Source: a virus. Taken from it: a stretch of DNA of 57,180 nt. A program made the translations under genes and the position numbers. Under the pieces are notes generated by a model. It did no database searches. It had not been told where the DNA came from and worked only from the letters and a program-made list of their open reading frames with translations. Numbering within the stretch: position 1 is the first letter of the stretch; each line of letters starts with the position of its first letter. The stretch is taken from the IMG/VR virus record IMGVR_UViG_3300032282_004138, positions 1-57,180 of that record. The stretch is one strand, 5' to 3'. Shown here in pieces: positions 44,440 through 53,986 of the stretch.

Positions 44440-47400
44440 TTATATTTTTACCACATTAGTTGTATTATAAGTTTTCTTTTGTCCATTAGGGAAGTTTTCT
44501 TTTTCACAAACACTAATTATGTAAGTACAATTAACGTTTGGTTCAGCGTTACCTGTAACGGTAGAATCGAACAGTGTACACCCTTTACCAGGACAATCAT
44601 CGAATGTTTGTATTATCGCATCATGTACCATAGTGTTGGTGATGTTGTCTTGATTAAAATTACCACCGTAAGCGTTACCAAGTACTGAAACAGTACCAGT
44701 ATTATCCGTAACATCAACTTCAACCCCAAGTAGAGTCCATTTTGAATCGTTTACTTGAAGTTGGACTCCACTATTATTTTTACTAATGGTTAATATACTG
44801 TCAGAAGGGTTTTCCGTACCGCTTGTTGTCGGTGGTTTACTATCACCTTCTGTAGCTTTAGTAGTTGAGTCCCCTCCAGGAGGTGTTTGTTGTATTTGAT
44901 TTTGTACGTCATTATTTTGTTCGGCCTTTTTAGGGTCAGTTGTTGTATTAGTAGATTTATCATCTTTATTTACAGCATCTGATGCAGCTTTAATTCCAGA
45001 AATTTCACCCATTTTTCGTTCTTCTTCTTTAGGTGATGCAAAAGCTCCATATATAAATTTCAATCTATTACCTGTGGTTTCTTCTAAAGGTACACTAGCT
45101 GGGTTATAAACACTTGTGTTAGCAAAGAAGTTATATGAAACAGCATTTTGTAACTGTTTAATAGGCCCACCTAATGAACTTCCACCGATAAATTTAAATC
45201 CTAAACTAACTTTAGCCAACATAGGTTGTACACCAATACCTTCAGGATTTAAATCCCACACTAAAGGTTCATAGGTGATGTTAAGACTATCTATCACAAT
45301 TTTAGTGTGATAAAAATCACCGATTCTTAAAACACAAATAGGTGGTCTACCAAACACCATGTTTTGTGGACTACTTGGATCAATAATTTGAGGCCCTTGT
45401 CTTGTACATTGTTGTAAGAATGTTAATCTTGAATTAAATCCTTCGGGTGTAATTGCGTGAAAGGCTGGATGGAAATATTTAATTTTGTCTGCAAATGATT
45501 GGTACACAAAAGGTTGTGTTCTCTTCATATCTTCAAAATATTCACATTCAGTAACAAAAGTTTTAGAAAGTATTTCAGCAGTTTTTTCTCTATTTTGACG
45601 GTCTGCTATTTGTTTTTGTTTAGCCAATTCTTTTTCTTTAGTTTGAACTTCAAGTAATAATTTAGTTTGGATGTCTAAATTTGGTACTAATGTGATTAAA
45701 GAAAATCTAAGGTTTTTAGATACGGCTGAATTTGCCTGTCCATCTTGTAACGCAGAACATGGATTACCGTCATCACATGGGTTATTACATTTTGTTATTT
45801 GGCTATTAGCTTTATCTATTATGGCCTTAACTTTAGGGTCAGTAAGTGCTATTTGATTTATGTCTTCAGTAGGTTGTCCTAGTGCTATTAAAGCGTTTTT
45901 AACTAAAGAATTAAACTGGTCTTTGGTAAGTCCTAAATCTTTCCCACTACTTTCCAATGCATCACCTATTGAAAAAGGTTTGCCTTCTACCTTCCATCTT
46001 ATATCTTGTGGGTATTCAGTTTCTTTAGGGTATGAAGGGTAATCCTTATTACCTTGAATGTTTGGAGCGTCTTTACCTTCTTCAATTTTAGTCATTAAAT
46101 CTAAAAGGTATTTTTTAGTATTGTTAGCCCTATCTGTACCCAATTTTTTATTAAAATTACTATCAGGATTATTAGGTGATGTATAGCCTAAAATCTGTAT
46201 CTGATAGTTTTTACCGTCTTCCGATACTAAAAATTCTGCTAATTTTTGTAAATCTGATTTTTTATCTTTATTTAAGTAACCATAACCATTAGTACCTGCA
46301 GGACCACAAGGATATGTGGTTGCGTCAGTATTCCATTCATTTTGGTTAACGTTAACAAGACTAGGTACTGTAACTTCGTATTTTTCTAAATCTAATTCTC
46401 TACCTATTGTGTCTGTACTTCTTCTACAGTTATCAAAATAAAGTCTAATGTTATTAGATGGTGGTGCTCCAGGGGTACAAGGTGTGATTGTAGGTATAAT
46501 AGGGTCTGGTAGTTCTTTTGATAAGTCATCGTTTTCAGGTAGATAATCAGCAAATAAATTTTTTAATGTACCATTATCACAACCAGCAAAATAAGAATTA
46601 TAACCCTCATCACCAAGTACATTTCCTTGAAATTTTTTTCTTAGTTGGTCTAAGGCAGCTGAATGGTCAACAACTATTGTCCAATCCAATGTACCACTAC
46701 GTTCAGTATGGTTATAAGTATATATAGGTTCACCTCTACCAATAAAATTTGTTGAGTCCCAATTAACAGAGGTGCTTTCACTAAAATTAATATCATATGG
46801 TGGGAACCACATTATTCTACCGTAGTTAGGGCCTATTTCACATTTCGGTAAATAAATAAATTGTGGAGCATCTTTCCAAGCTAAGTTTTCAATGGAAAAC
46901 ATATATGGAATTACTTGACCTTTTAATTTATTACTTTCTTTTATAATTCCTCTAGCCGTATCCAAACTATTCCACGCTATTTTTGGCATTCCGGTAAAAT
47001 CACCACCATGATTACCATCATAGTTCATAGTTAAAGTATCGGTTTTAATCTGGTTTCTCCACCAATTACCGTCACTTCTAACTAAATTATCCCATGTATG
47101 ATATTTTCTACGTGAAGTCCAAGAACGACAATAACTATCACCACCACTATTATTTGTAAAATCATAATTTCTAGCAACGTTACCTTTTGAAGGTCTGCTT
47201 GGTTTTTGTGTTGGTGACGATGCTCCTGTTTGATGAACACCATTTTTTAATCCTAGGGGACCTGTTGTATCGTTACCTTCTGAATCAAAATAACCTATAT
47301 ATCCTGCAGCTGACCTTAATTTTGATTTATTAACTAAATCTTGTGTATATTTTAAAAGTCCTCTTTTAAACGTATTCTCATTAGTAGCTCTCCAATCAAA

Positions 47401-49134
47401 TCTTTCGTTTGTAACTGTTGGGAGTGTAACACCTTGTTCAACAGGTGTACCATTATATGTTGTTAAGTTTTGTTCTTTATCTTCATATACAGGAACATCT
47501 CCACTAAAATTTCCTTGAGATCCAGTATCACGCCCAACAAAAGAATCCTGTTCAAATCTACCATAAAAACTACCGTATTGGTCACTTATAGGATCTGTAG
47601 CCGATAAATCTTCAGTCGGTCTTAAACTTTCTGCATTGTCAGGTTTTGATTTTGATAGTGCGTTTTTAACCGCCCTATTTATTGATTCTATAGCTGAAGA
47701 ATTTCTTTGTCCAGTATTTTGTGTATCTTCGTTGTAATATAAATAATTTTGTGTATTAGGGGCTTGTCCAGCACCTAATTTTTCTTTAGTTATTTTACCA
47801 AGACTTGTAGTTGGTGGGTTACTAGGTGATTCTAATTTTGGCCCGTACTTGTTTATGTAAAGTGCGTTATATAATAATGATTTTTGACCACTTCCTGTGT
47901 AATTTAAAATATCGTTTGTTACGTCAATAGCTAATCCCCAAGAAGAAGAGAAGGTAGGGTTTTCACTGTACTCACCAAAAGCACCGTCAGGTATAATACT
48001 TGTGGGTAAATTAAAACCAGCCAGGTCTGCAGCAAATTGTGCAGCTTTACCAAGTCCTGATTTAGGTACGGTAATACTATAATTTTGTTCAATTAAATTT
48101 CCACCACTTAATAAACTAAAAGGGCTAACATTTAATGCCCCAATTGTACTATCAGTAAAATTTAATTTAATCCTATTTAATAATTCTTGACCTCTTCTTT
48201 TTCTTCCTATTTCATCTAATTGTGAAATATTTTGACCGTCAGGTTTATAATTAATACCTGAACCTACAGTACTAAAAGGTATTGCACCAACACCTAAAGT
48301 TCTACTAAATAGTTGATCCCTAAAATCACCTTGAACACCTGTACTGTATTGAATTAGTCCCGTATTTGGGTTTACCACCTCATCTTGGTCATATGAATAG
48401 GCAAGCATTTGGTTAGGTCCCCATTTATTGTTTTGAGTTAGAAACAGTTTTTTCCTAATCTCATTAGCCGTTTCTATTGTATTACCAGGGTAAACCCATT
48501 CTTCAACATTACCCGCGAAACCTAATCTTAATGTTTGTGGGACACCGTATGAAGTATCATAGTCACCGGCCCATTGATTATAAACAGCAGCAAATTCTAC
48601 TGGGTACCAAGTTAATAAATCTGTTGCGGTAGGATTTCTATCTAAGTTGTCATATCTTGGTGTTGTAAAATTATTTATAGTTGATGATATTTGTGCCGCG
48701 TCTTCGGGACCTGGTAAATCTATATTAGCTGTTGTTGGGTTAAATAACGATGTAACATCTTGACCTAACCCTGCTTGTATAGGTGTTGTTTGTCCTAATA
48801 TATTTTGAACTTGTGGATCTAGGGTCGGTAGATTATTTGTTAAATTTACCTGTCTAGGGTTCGTTAAATTATTATAAACGGAAGGGTTTTGAGCAACGTC
48901 TTGTAAATTAGGAACGTCTACAACATTAGGTAAAGATTGACTTACGTCATACTCAGTGGCTCTATCTTGCCAAGGATTACCACCTAATACTCCACTAATA
49001 ACCGAATTAGCAACAGGTAAGTTATGAGTAAATAAAAAAGTACGAAAATTAGTATCCGTTATTGGACCTAAGTTAGTACTTTGAAAATAATCAATGTTGT
49101 AGTTATACGGGTTTATTGCTGGGTTTGAAGACAT
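44440..49134 (-). CDS. Giant baseplate/tail-tube-associated protein with OmpA-like domain (1564 aa)
   Basis: Two regions look like tube/baseplate proteins. Around 750-840, FPPYDINFSESTSVNWDSTN leads into GRGEPIYTYNHTER. At about 1260-1340, VLRIGDFYHTKIVIDSLNIT is followed by the GVQPMLAKVSLGFKF strand pair. Such Gly-Arg and Tyr-rich strand pairs are typical of tail-tube initiators and eCIS-type LysM/tube proteins. Between them, residues about 895-1020 form an OmpA/MotB-like domain. It opens with IRLYFDN and continues with LAEFLVSEDGKNYQIQILGY and a final RANNTKKYLLDL helix; this family binds peptidoglycan. Low-complexity Asn/Thr/Pro linkers sit near the C-terminus. It precedes the LysM gene by three bases. 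The precise place in the baseplate is inferred. Confidence 0.72.
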   Translation of the reverse strand: MSSNPAINPYNYNIDYFQSTNLGPITDTNFRTFLFTHNLPVANSVISGVLGGNPWQDRATEYDVSQSLPNVVDVPNLQDVAQNPSVYNNLTNPRQVNLTNNLPTLDPQVQNILGQTTPIQAGLGQDVTSLFNPTTANIDLPGPEDAAQISSTINNFTTPRYDNLDRNPTATDLLTWYPVEFAAVYNQWAGDYDTSYGVPQTLRLGFAGNVEEWVYPGNTIETANEIRKKLFLTQNNKWGPNQMLAYSYDQDEVVNPNTGLIQYSTGVQGDFRDQLFSRTLGVGAIPFSTVGSGINYKPDGQNISQLDEIGRKRRGQELLNRIKLNFTDSTIGALNVSPFSLLSGGNLIEQNYSITVPKSGLGKAAQFAADLAGFNLPTSIIPDGAFGEYSENPTFSSSWGLAIDVTNDILNYTGSGQKSLLYNALYINKYGPKLESPSNPPTTSLGKITKEKLGAGQAPNTQNYLYYNEDTQNTGQRNSSAIESINRAVKNALSKSKPDNAESLRPTEDLSATDPISDQYGSFYGRFEQDSFVGRDTGSQGNFSGDVPVYEDKEQNLTTYNGTPVEQGVTLPTVTNERFDWRATNENTFKRGLLKYTQDLVNKSKLRSAAGYIGYFDSEGNDTTGPLGLKNGVHQTGASSPTQKPSRPSKGNVARNYDFTNNSGGDSYCRSWTSRRKYHTWDNLVRSDGNWWRNQIKTDTLTMNYDGNHGGDFTGMPKIAWNSLDTARGIIKESNKLKGQVIPYMFSIENLAWKDAPQFIYLPKCEIGPNYGRIMWFPPYDINFSESTSVNWDSTNFIGRGEPIYTYNHTERSGTLDWTIVVDHSAALDQLRKKFQGNVLGDEGYNSYFAGCDNGTLKNLFADYLPENDDLSKELPDPIIPTITPCTPGAPPSNNIRLYFDNCRRSTDTIGRELDLEKYEVTVPSLVNVNQNEWNTDATTYPCGPAGTNGYGYLNKDKKSDLQKLAEFLVSEDGKNYQIQILGYTSPNNPDSNFNKKLGTDRANNTKKYLLDLMTKIEEGKDAPNIQGNKDYPSYPKETEYPQDIRWKVEGKPFSIGDALESSGKDLGLTKDQFNSLVKNALIALGQPTEDINQIALTDPKVKAIIDKANSQITKCNNPCDDGNPCSALQDGQANSAVSKNLRFSLITLVPNLDIQTKLLLEVQTKEKELAKQKQIADRQNREKTAEILSKTFVTECEYFEDMKRTQPFVYQSFADKIKYFHPAFHAITPEGFNSRLTFLQQCTRQGPQIIDPSSPQNMVFGRPPICVLRIGDFYHTKIVIDSLNITYEPLVWDLNPEGIGVQPMLAKVSLGFKFIGGSSLGGPIKQLQNAVSYNFFANTSVYNPASVPLEETTGNRLKFIYGAFASPKEEERKMGEISGIKAASDAVNKDDKSTNTTTDPKKAEQNNDVQNQIQQTPPGGDSTTKATEGDSKPPTTSGTENPSDSILTISKNNSGVQLQVNDSKWTLLGVEVDVTDNTGTVSVLGNAYGGNFNQDNITNTMVHDAIIQTFDDCPGKGCTLFDSTVTGNAEPNVNCTYIISVCEKENFPNGQKKTYNTTNVVKI

Positions 49135-49149
49135 ATTAAAATCTTTTCT

Positions 49150-49159
49150 TATAAATATT
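49150..49159 (-). promoter_or_regulatory. GATATTTATA-like element, copy 4 (AATATTTATA)
   Basis: The minus strand reads AATATTTATA, a one-base variant of the element, ending 15 bases before the ATG of the 1564-aa gene. It lies in the only substantial gap of the tail core, next to a group of palindromes. Confidence 0.5.
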
Positions 49160-49166
49160 TACTTGT

Positions 49167-49243
49167 TAGAATTTTCTAGCTAATATTAGCGCGGATCCTA
49201 TAAAGCTTAAATAGTATATAAGCTGCTTAAATAATAAAGCTTA
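49167..49243. repeat. Cluster of palindromes between tape measure and 1564-aa gene
   Basis: This 77-base stretch holds TAGAA/TTCTA arms (49167-49178), the perfect 12-base palindrome GCTAATATTAGC (49179-49190), GGATCC (49193-49198), AGCTTA/TAAGCT arms (49204-49224), and TAAGC/GCTTA (49219-49229) with another AAGCTT near 49237. AAAGCTTA occurs twice. No T-run follows, so it does not look like a standard terminator. It could be a protein-binding or RNA-processing site. Confidence 0.5.
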
Positions 49244-49247
49244 GTAA

Positions 49248-52013
49248 TTATTTCTTACCACCCCTCTTATCAGATTCGGTAGCGTCAGCAATTAATTCTT
49301 TTAATTTTGAAACGAATATTGGGTCACTTACCCAATCAGTATTTGATTTACCTCCTGCTTGTCCTGTTAATTGAATAGAACCATCTATAGTTAAAGATTC
49401 ATCAAATTTAATTGTTGGTGAGGCTCCTATTAAAGCCATCCACATCGATAAATCTTTCAATGCTTCTAATTTATTTTCATCAACAGAGTTTATAGCATTA
49501 ATAGTTTTTGTAATACCTTCAGCCCCACCTGTTGATTGAAGAGCTGACGCTGTTTCTGTTAACATGGAAGTGACACCACCTAACATTAGTAAACCAGGTA
49601 AAGCAAGAAGTGACGCTGCACCTAAAGCGATTAATGAAATGGTTAAAATACCTATTCCTGCTGCCATAGCCAAAAACCCCAAACCAGCCTCTAACAATTG
49701 TCCACCTCCTATGACACTAAATAAATTAGTGAAGGAACCTACCAAAGTGGATAAACCTAAAGAAGCTATGTATATAGCCCCACCTATCATTAACATTGCC
49801 GCACCGAGAGCCAAAACTAAAGCCACACCTGCCCAACCAACTCCTGTAAGTGATAAAGCCGAGAAGGCAATCAATACACCAATAAGACCTAAAAACCCGA
49901 CAATTAAATTAGCTAACGGTACTTGACCCATTAAAAATAACCCCGCACCTAATAATACTACGGCACCACCTAAAGCTACCATAGCAGCTATTCCCGGCCA
50001 AACCGAAGTACCAAAAGAACTTAATGTAGGTTGTAAAAATTTTAAAGCCAATCCAAAACCTATCATTGCTATACCACCCTTTACCAATGAAGACCATTCT
50101 ACTTGATTAAAATTTATTAAAGCCTCCGATAAAATCCAAAGAGCTCCAGCCATAGCTAAAATTTGAGCGGCTGAACCTAATGATTTCATCATACTACCCA
50201 TCCCTGAAGCTTTTGCTGCCTGACCTTGCATTGCTGTTTGTGCTCCTGTCATACCCCCAGTTCCTCCTCCACCAATACCGGCACCTGATGTTGCTTTAAA
50301 AGCCGCACCCGCCGTACGACCAAATATTACTCCCGCAGCTATCTGACTTGCAACCCAATAACCAACAAAAGCCGTTGCAGCAATACCTAAAGCTAATTTC
50401 CAATGTTCCCCAATCCATTTTAATTTTTCCCACAAACCAACAAAGAAATTTTTTATACCATCTATAAAACCTGAAATATCGAAATTAGTAAAAAAGTTTT
50501 TTAAGGATTCAGCCCAACCTGTTGTTTTTTCAGTTAATATATCAATTAAAGGTTGTAAATTTTCCTCTAAAGCGTGAAACAAGGGATATACAGCAACCAT
50601 CAATTGATTTAAAAAATTTTGAAGTCGTTCCATGATACCTGTCGCTTGTGACGCGGCGTCTTTTGCATTTTTTTTATCATTTAAAACTTTCTGCATCTCA
50701 TCTTTACCTAATGATGACAAATCTTTCATAATTGCTTTACCATCAGAACCAACACCAATTTGAATCTGTGCTTTACCATCAACCATTTGGGCCATCATCG
50801 CCACAGCATCTTGTTCCTCTGGTTTAAGTCCTTTTCCACCTAATAAACCTTTAAACATATTTATTTTAGCGGTTTGTTTTGCGGTACCTACTAAACTCTC
50901 CATTGATTGACCTGTAGCTTCTGCAGCCACACGTAATCTATCCATTTCCATAGCACTAACTTCAAACTCACCTGATTGTTTATTGAAAACAGCTGATTGT
51001 GATGCGGCTTGGGCAATATCTTCGGCAAATTTTTCTGGGTTATTACGAGCTTTATACATTAATTGAAATGGGTCACCTAATCCCGCTAAACTACCACCTA
51101 ATGTTTGTAATTGAGCTGCCATATCGATAGCACCTTCAGGTGAGAAAGCCTTTGCAGATGCTGACGCAACTTCATTCATGTCAATTTTATACTTCTCACT
51201 TAATTGGGTCATTTTTTGTAAACCCTTGATACCATTTTTGAAATTTAATTTATTTAATAACCCGATATTCTGTTCAAACTTTTTAATTACTTTACCGGCA
51301 TTTAAACCCATAGCGGCAGATTCAGAGTACATATCATATATCATTCCCGCTGACTGTTCAGCACCAAGTCCAAAAGCGTCCATTTGAGCTGTTAGACCAG
51401 CCATACCTTGCATACCAAGACCAGTAGCTTTACCAATCATAGACATATTTTTTAAAGCGGATTGGGTTAAAATAACAGAACGTCCTAGTTCTTCAGAATA
51501 TGCTTGTTGAGCCTCAAGTGCGTCAGTAACACTAACACCATATCTGGCCATTTGTACGGCAGATTGCTCAATGTTACTTTGTAACATATTCATGTTATTA
51601 GAACTTAAACCTATGTTTGCTGCAACATCTCTTGTTTTTTGACTGAATTCTAAGTAACCTGTTAAAGCTTGACCTAAATAACTTACAAGACCACTAAGAC
51701 CTGCTCGAACAACCCCACCAAGAGAAGCCATTTCTTTATTAATAGCTTTTATTTGGTCACGTTCTTTTTTTAATTCTTCTACTTGTTGACTTATGGCGGC
51801 AGCTCTTTCTTTGTCTGCAGTAAGCATCTCCTTCTCCAAATCTTTAATTTTGGAGGTAAGTTTTTTCATTTCTAAATAATTGGCAGCTATAGTCTTAGTA
51901 TATTGTCCAGCATTTTGTAAACTTTTACCAGCTTCTTTTTGTGCATCCCTAATTTGTTCTTGGAGTTTTAAATACTCCTTTTCTTCTTCTATGTTTCTAC
52001 CAAGATTTGCCAT
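49248..52013 (-). CDS. Tail tape measure protein (921 aa)
   Basis: This 921-aa protein has the classic layout of tape measure proteins. The N-terminal coiled coil (about 7-95) is followed by helical Ala/Met/Gln-rich sequence (LGMQGMAGLTAQMDAFGLGA). From about 540 on come several hydrophobic stretches, for example LALGIAATAFVGYWVASQIA and ALVLALGAAMLMIGGAIYIA. Tape measures set tail length and insert into the host membrane during DNA delivery. Gene order (gp26-like chaperone, one gene, tape measure) and the TAATG junction at 52013 support the assignment. Confidence 0.85.
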   Translation of the reverse strand: MANLGRNIEEEKEYLKLQEQIRDAQKEAGKSLQNAGQYTKTIAANYLEMKKLTSKIKDLEKEMLTADKERAAAISQQVEELKKERDQIKAINKEMASLGGVVRAGLSGLVSYLGQALTGYLEFSQKTRDVAANIGLSSNNMNMLQSNIEQSAVQMARYGVSVTDALEAQQAYSEELGRSVILTQSALKNMSMIGKATGLGMQGMAGLTAQMDAFGLGAEQSAGMIYDMYSESAAMGLNAGKVIKKFEQNIGLLNKLNFKNGIKGLQKMTQLSEKYKIDMNEVASASAKAFSPEGAIDMAAQLQTLGGSLAGLGDPFQLMYKARNNPEKFAEDIAQAASQSAVFNKQSGEFEVSAMEMDRLRVAAEATGQSMESLVGTAKQTAKINMFKGLLGGKGLKPEEQDAVAMMAQMVDGKAQIQIGVGSDGKAIMKDLSSLGKDEMQKVLNDKKNAKDAASQATGIMERLQNFLNQLMVAVYPLFHALEENLQPLIDILTEKTTGWAESLKNFFTNFDISGFIDGIKNFFVGLWEKLKWIGEHWKLALGIAATAFVGYWVASQIAAGVIFGRTAGAAFKATSGAGIGGGGTGGMTGAQTAMQGQAAKASGMGSMMKSLGSAAQILAMAGALWILSEALINFNQVEWSSLVKGGIAMIGFGLALKFLQPTLSSFGTSVWPGIAAMVALGGAVVLLGAGLFLMGQVPLANLIVGFLGLIGVLIAFSALSLTGVGWAGVALVLALGAAMLMIGGAIYIASLGLSTLVGSFTNLFSVIGGGQLLEAGLGFLAMAAGIGILTISLIALGAASLLALPGLLMLGGVTSMLTETASALQSTGGAEGITKTINAINSVDENKLEALKDLSMWMALIGASPTIKFDESLTIDGSIQLTGQAGGKSNTDWVSDPIFVSKLKELIADATESDKRGGKK

Positions 52014-53734
52014 TAACTAATTTGTATTAAAGCTTTTGTAGATTTATCAAAAATATCCTCACCACCTGCTTTTGGACCTATTTCTATTTTTGTCGGTTTA
52101 TGTAGATTAGCACCTTGGGTAACTTTACAAACCAAAGCTTTACCACTAAACTCGATAACAAAAACAGTATTGTCGGTAATTTTTTTACTTTTTCTAATTT
52201 TTGAATCTCCTTTATAACCCTCACCCTTTAAAATATTTCTTAATGTTTTAAAAACAGTCTGTTGTTCAGCAGTTAAATTAGAGTCATCCAATTGTAAATT
52301 AACGTTAGCACTAATACCTTCATTTGGTAATGAGTTTACAAGACCGTCCCATTTCTGATTACCTTGACCACCTTTTACTTTGTTTGTGTAAGATTTTTCA
52401 TCTTCACCTCTTTTAGCGGCAGCTTTAGGACCCAACTCAATACTTTGTAAATAAATTTTACCTTCGTCTTGATTTTCTTCACCACCTTTTTTTTCTTGAC
52501 CTTCTTCACCATCCTCTTCTTTAATAAGAACAACACCGTTTGCTATAAGGTTAATGTATGATTCCATTGTATTTATGTTAGCTTTAGGCGTATTTTTAAC
52601 TTTAACTTCTTTTTGCTTTTCTTCAGGTTTTTTACCTCCTTTAGTCATCTCAGGTAATTTAGATAAGGCCTTTAGAAAATTAGCAAAACTACCTAACAAT
52701 TTTTTCCAAAGCTGTTTTCTTGTTTGTTTATCTGAAATATGTGATTTACCTTTTGTTGCGATTAAAAAAAGTTCTTTATAAAAATTTTTAATAACCTCAA
52801 AAGTTTTAGATTGTTTACCACTTTTAGCAACTTTAGCAAATAAAGAAAAAACCTCAACCATAAAATTTTGAAGGTTTAGTTTAATTTTTAAAAATTTTCT
52901 TTTCAAACCTGACATTGATTCAGGAGCTTCTAACAAACCATTACTTCTTAAATCTTTTAAAGTAACTAAAAGAGGTTTTTGATTAATTTTAATAGATTTA
53001 GTTGTATTAATTATAGCATCTAAAAATATTGTTTGAAACTCTTCGTCATCTTTATATTGTTTAATTACAGAAAAAAACTTGGCTTTATCTTTAATATCTG
53101 AAAGTTTTAAATTAACTTCCTTTAAATCTTTACCGTTATAATAATTAACTTCCTTTTCACTTTTTTCTTGATTTTCTTTCTCCTCACCTTCTTTCTCCTC
53201 ACCTTCACTCTCTTCATTTTCCCCACCTTCTTCTAGTCCTACTTTCTTTTTTATAACGCTTGCAATACCGTCAGGAAAACTAACAGTATAAAATTTACCT
53301 TTTCTACCGTCTTCAGAAACTAAAGCTCTAATAGGTTTTTTAGTACCAGGTAGTTTTGTTACTATTTCTTCTTCATTTGTAAAAACCATTTTAAAAACTT
53401 CTTCTTCCCATTTAACTTCTAAAGTCAAAGGTTCCACCTCTACTACTTTAGCTAAAGTATTAAATTGTATTGGTTTTGGTAAAGAAAGTTCTTCTTGTAC
53501 ATCAGGTACTTGTAATAAAAAATTAAATTTAAAAGGTTCGATACTTAACTGTTCTACTGTATTAACACCGGCTAATTCAGGAATTGCGTAAATACCCAAT
53601 TTTTGAAGTCTAGATTTCGCCTTTTCTAAATTAGCACCTGCAGAAGCTATTTTAGCAGCATCTTTATCACCAGAAACAGGTGCCTCTTTTAATAAAGTTT
53701 GGAATTTATTTTTATCTAATAAAATTGTAGACAT
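52013..53734 (-). CDS. Hypothetical tail-operon protein with acidic linkers (573 aa)
   Basis: I do not recognise this 573-aa protein. It has a structured N-terminal segment (IEPFKFNFLLQVPDVQEELS), a highly acidic linker (about 172-195), a Lys-rich helical middle (about 205-390) and a second acidic linker (about 400-425) before a mixed C-terminal domain (TVFVIEFSGKALVCKVTQGA). It lies between the tail chaperone and the tape measure and is coupled to the latter by TAATG at 52013. A GATATTTATA element lies 16 bases upstream of its start, immediately after a terminator. It could assist tail assembly or belong to the tail tip; neither is proven. Confidence 0.65.
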   Translation of the reverse strand: MSTILLDKNKFQTLLKEAPVSGDKDAAKIASAGANLEKAKSRLQKLGIYAIPELAGVNTVEQLSIEPFKFNFLLQVPDVQEELSLPKPIQFNTLAKVVEVEPLTLEVKWEEEVFKMVFTNEEEIVTKLPGTKKPIRALVSEDGRKGKFYTVSFPDGIASVIKKKVGLEEGGENEESEGEEKEGEEKENQEKSEKEVNYYNGKDLKEVNLKLSDIKDKAKFFSVIKQYKDDEEFQTIFLDAIINTTKSIKINQKPLLVTLKDLRSNGLLEAPESMSGLKRKFLKIKLNLQNFMVEVFSLFAKVAKSGKQSKTFEVIKNFYKELFLIATKGKSHISDKQTRKQLWKKLLGSFANFLKALSKLPEMTKGGKKPEEKQKEVKVKNTPKANINTMESYINLIANGVVLIKEEDGEEGQEKKGGEENQDEGKIYLQSIELGPKAAAKRGEDEKSYTNKVKGGQGNQKWDGLVNSLPNEGISANVNLQLDDSNLTAEQQTVFKTLRNILKGEGYKGDSKIRKSKKITDNTVFVIEFSGKALVCKVTQGANLHKPTKIEIGPKAGGEDIFDKSTKALIQIS

Positions 53735-53750
53735 TACAAATTGTTTATTT

Positions 53751-53760
53751 TATAAATATC
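53751..53760 (-). promoter_or_regulatory. GATATTTATA element, copy 5
   Basis: The minus strand reads GATATTTATA, ending 16 bases before the ATG at 53734. Only 11 bases upstream is the terminator hairpin of the tail chaperone unit (53772-53794). This strongly suggests that a new transcript, carrying the tape measure genes, starts here. Confidence 0.6.
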
Positions 53761-53771
53761 AACCAAATAAA

Positions 53772-53794
53772 AAATGGGGCTATTAACCCCATTT
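53772..53794 (-). terminator. Rho-independent terminator after the tail chaperone genes
   Basis: An eight-base AAATGGGG / CCCCATTT stem (53772-53779 with 53787-53794) closes a seven-base loop and is followed on the minus strand by TTTTATTT. It ends the gp26-like/frameshift-extension unit and separates it from the tape measure unit. Confidence 0.8.
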
Positions 53795-53797
53795 AAA

Positions 53798-53986
53798 TTA
53801 TTTTCTTTTTGATTTTGCTTTATCATATTCTTTCTTTTGTTCCTCTAATTCTTTTTGCCATAAATCAAGATAAATTCTTCTTTCCCACACAGGCATATTT
53901 TGAACTGATTCATAAGAAAATTTCATATGTTTTACCATATAATAAATTTCTCTTTTAAGACCTAAATTATAATCTGACGTTAGGCC
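53798..53986 (-). CDS. Frameshift extension of the tail assembly chaperone (gp26-like partner)
   Basis: A second open frame continues from the end of the gp26-like gene in the +1 (equivalently -2) frame. It encodes 62 residues, including KREIYYMVKHMKFSYESVQN and MPVWERRIYLDLWQKELEEQ. The stop is at 53798-53800. If translated alone it would start at the ATG at 53938 (46 aa). The pattern of a helix, then a Met-Pro-Val-x-x-Arg-Arg turn and a charged C-terminal helix resembles the small partner encoded before tape measure genes in many T4-like phages. That partner is often produced by programmed frameshifting. It lies just upstream of the terminator. Whether it is fused or separate cannot be told from sequence alone. 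Confidence 0.65.
   Translation of the reverse strand, partial: GLTSDYNLGLKREIYYMVKHMKFSYESVQNMPVWERRIYLDLWQKELEEQKKEYDKAKSKRK

Noticed and set aside
49564-49926. Plus-strand open frame of 120 codons opposite the tape measure
   Set aside because: Its Pro/Ala/Lys composition is the antisense of the hydrophobic Gly/Ala/Leu segments. The tape measure frame is strongly supported.
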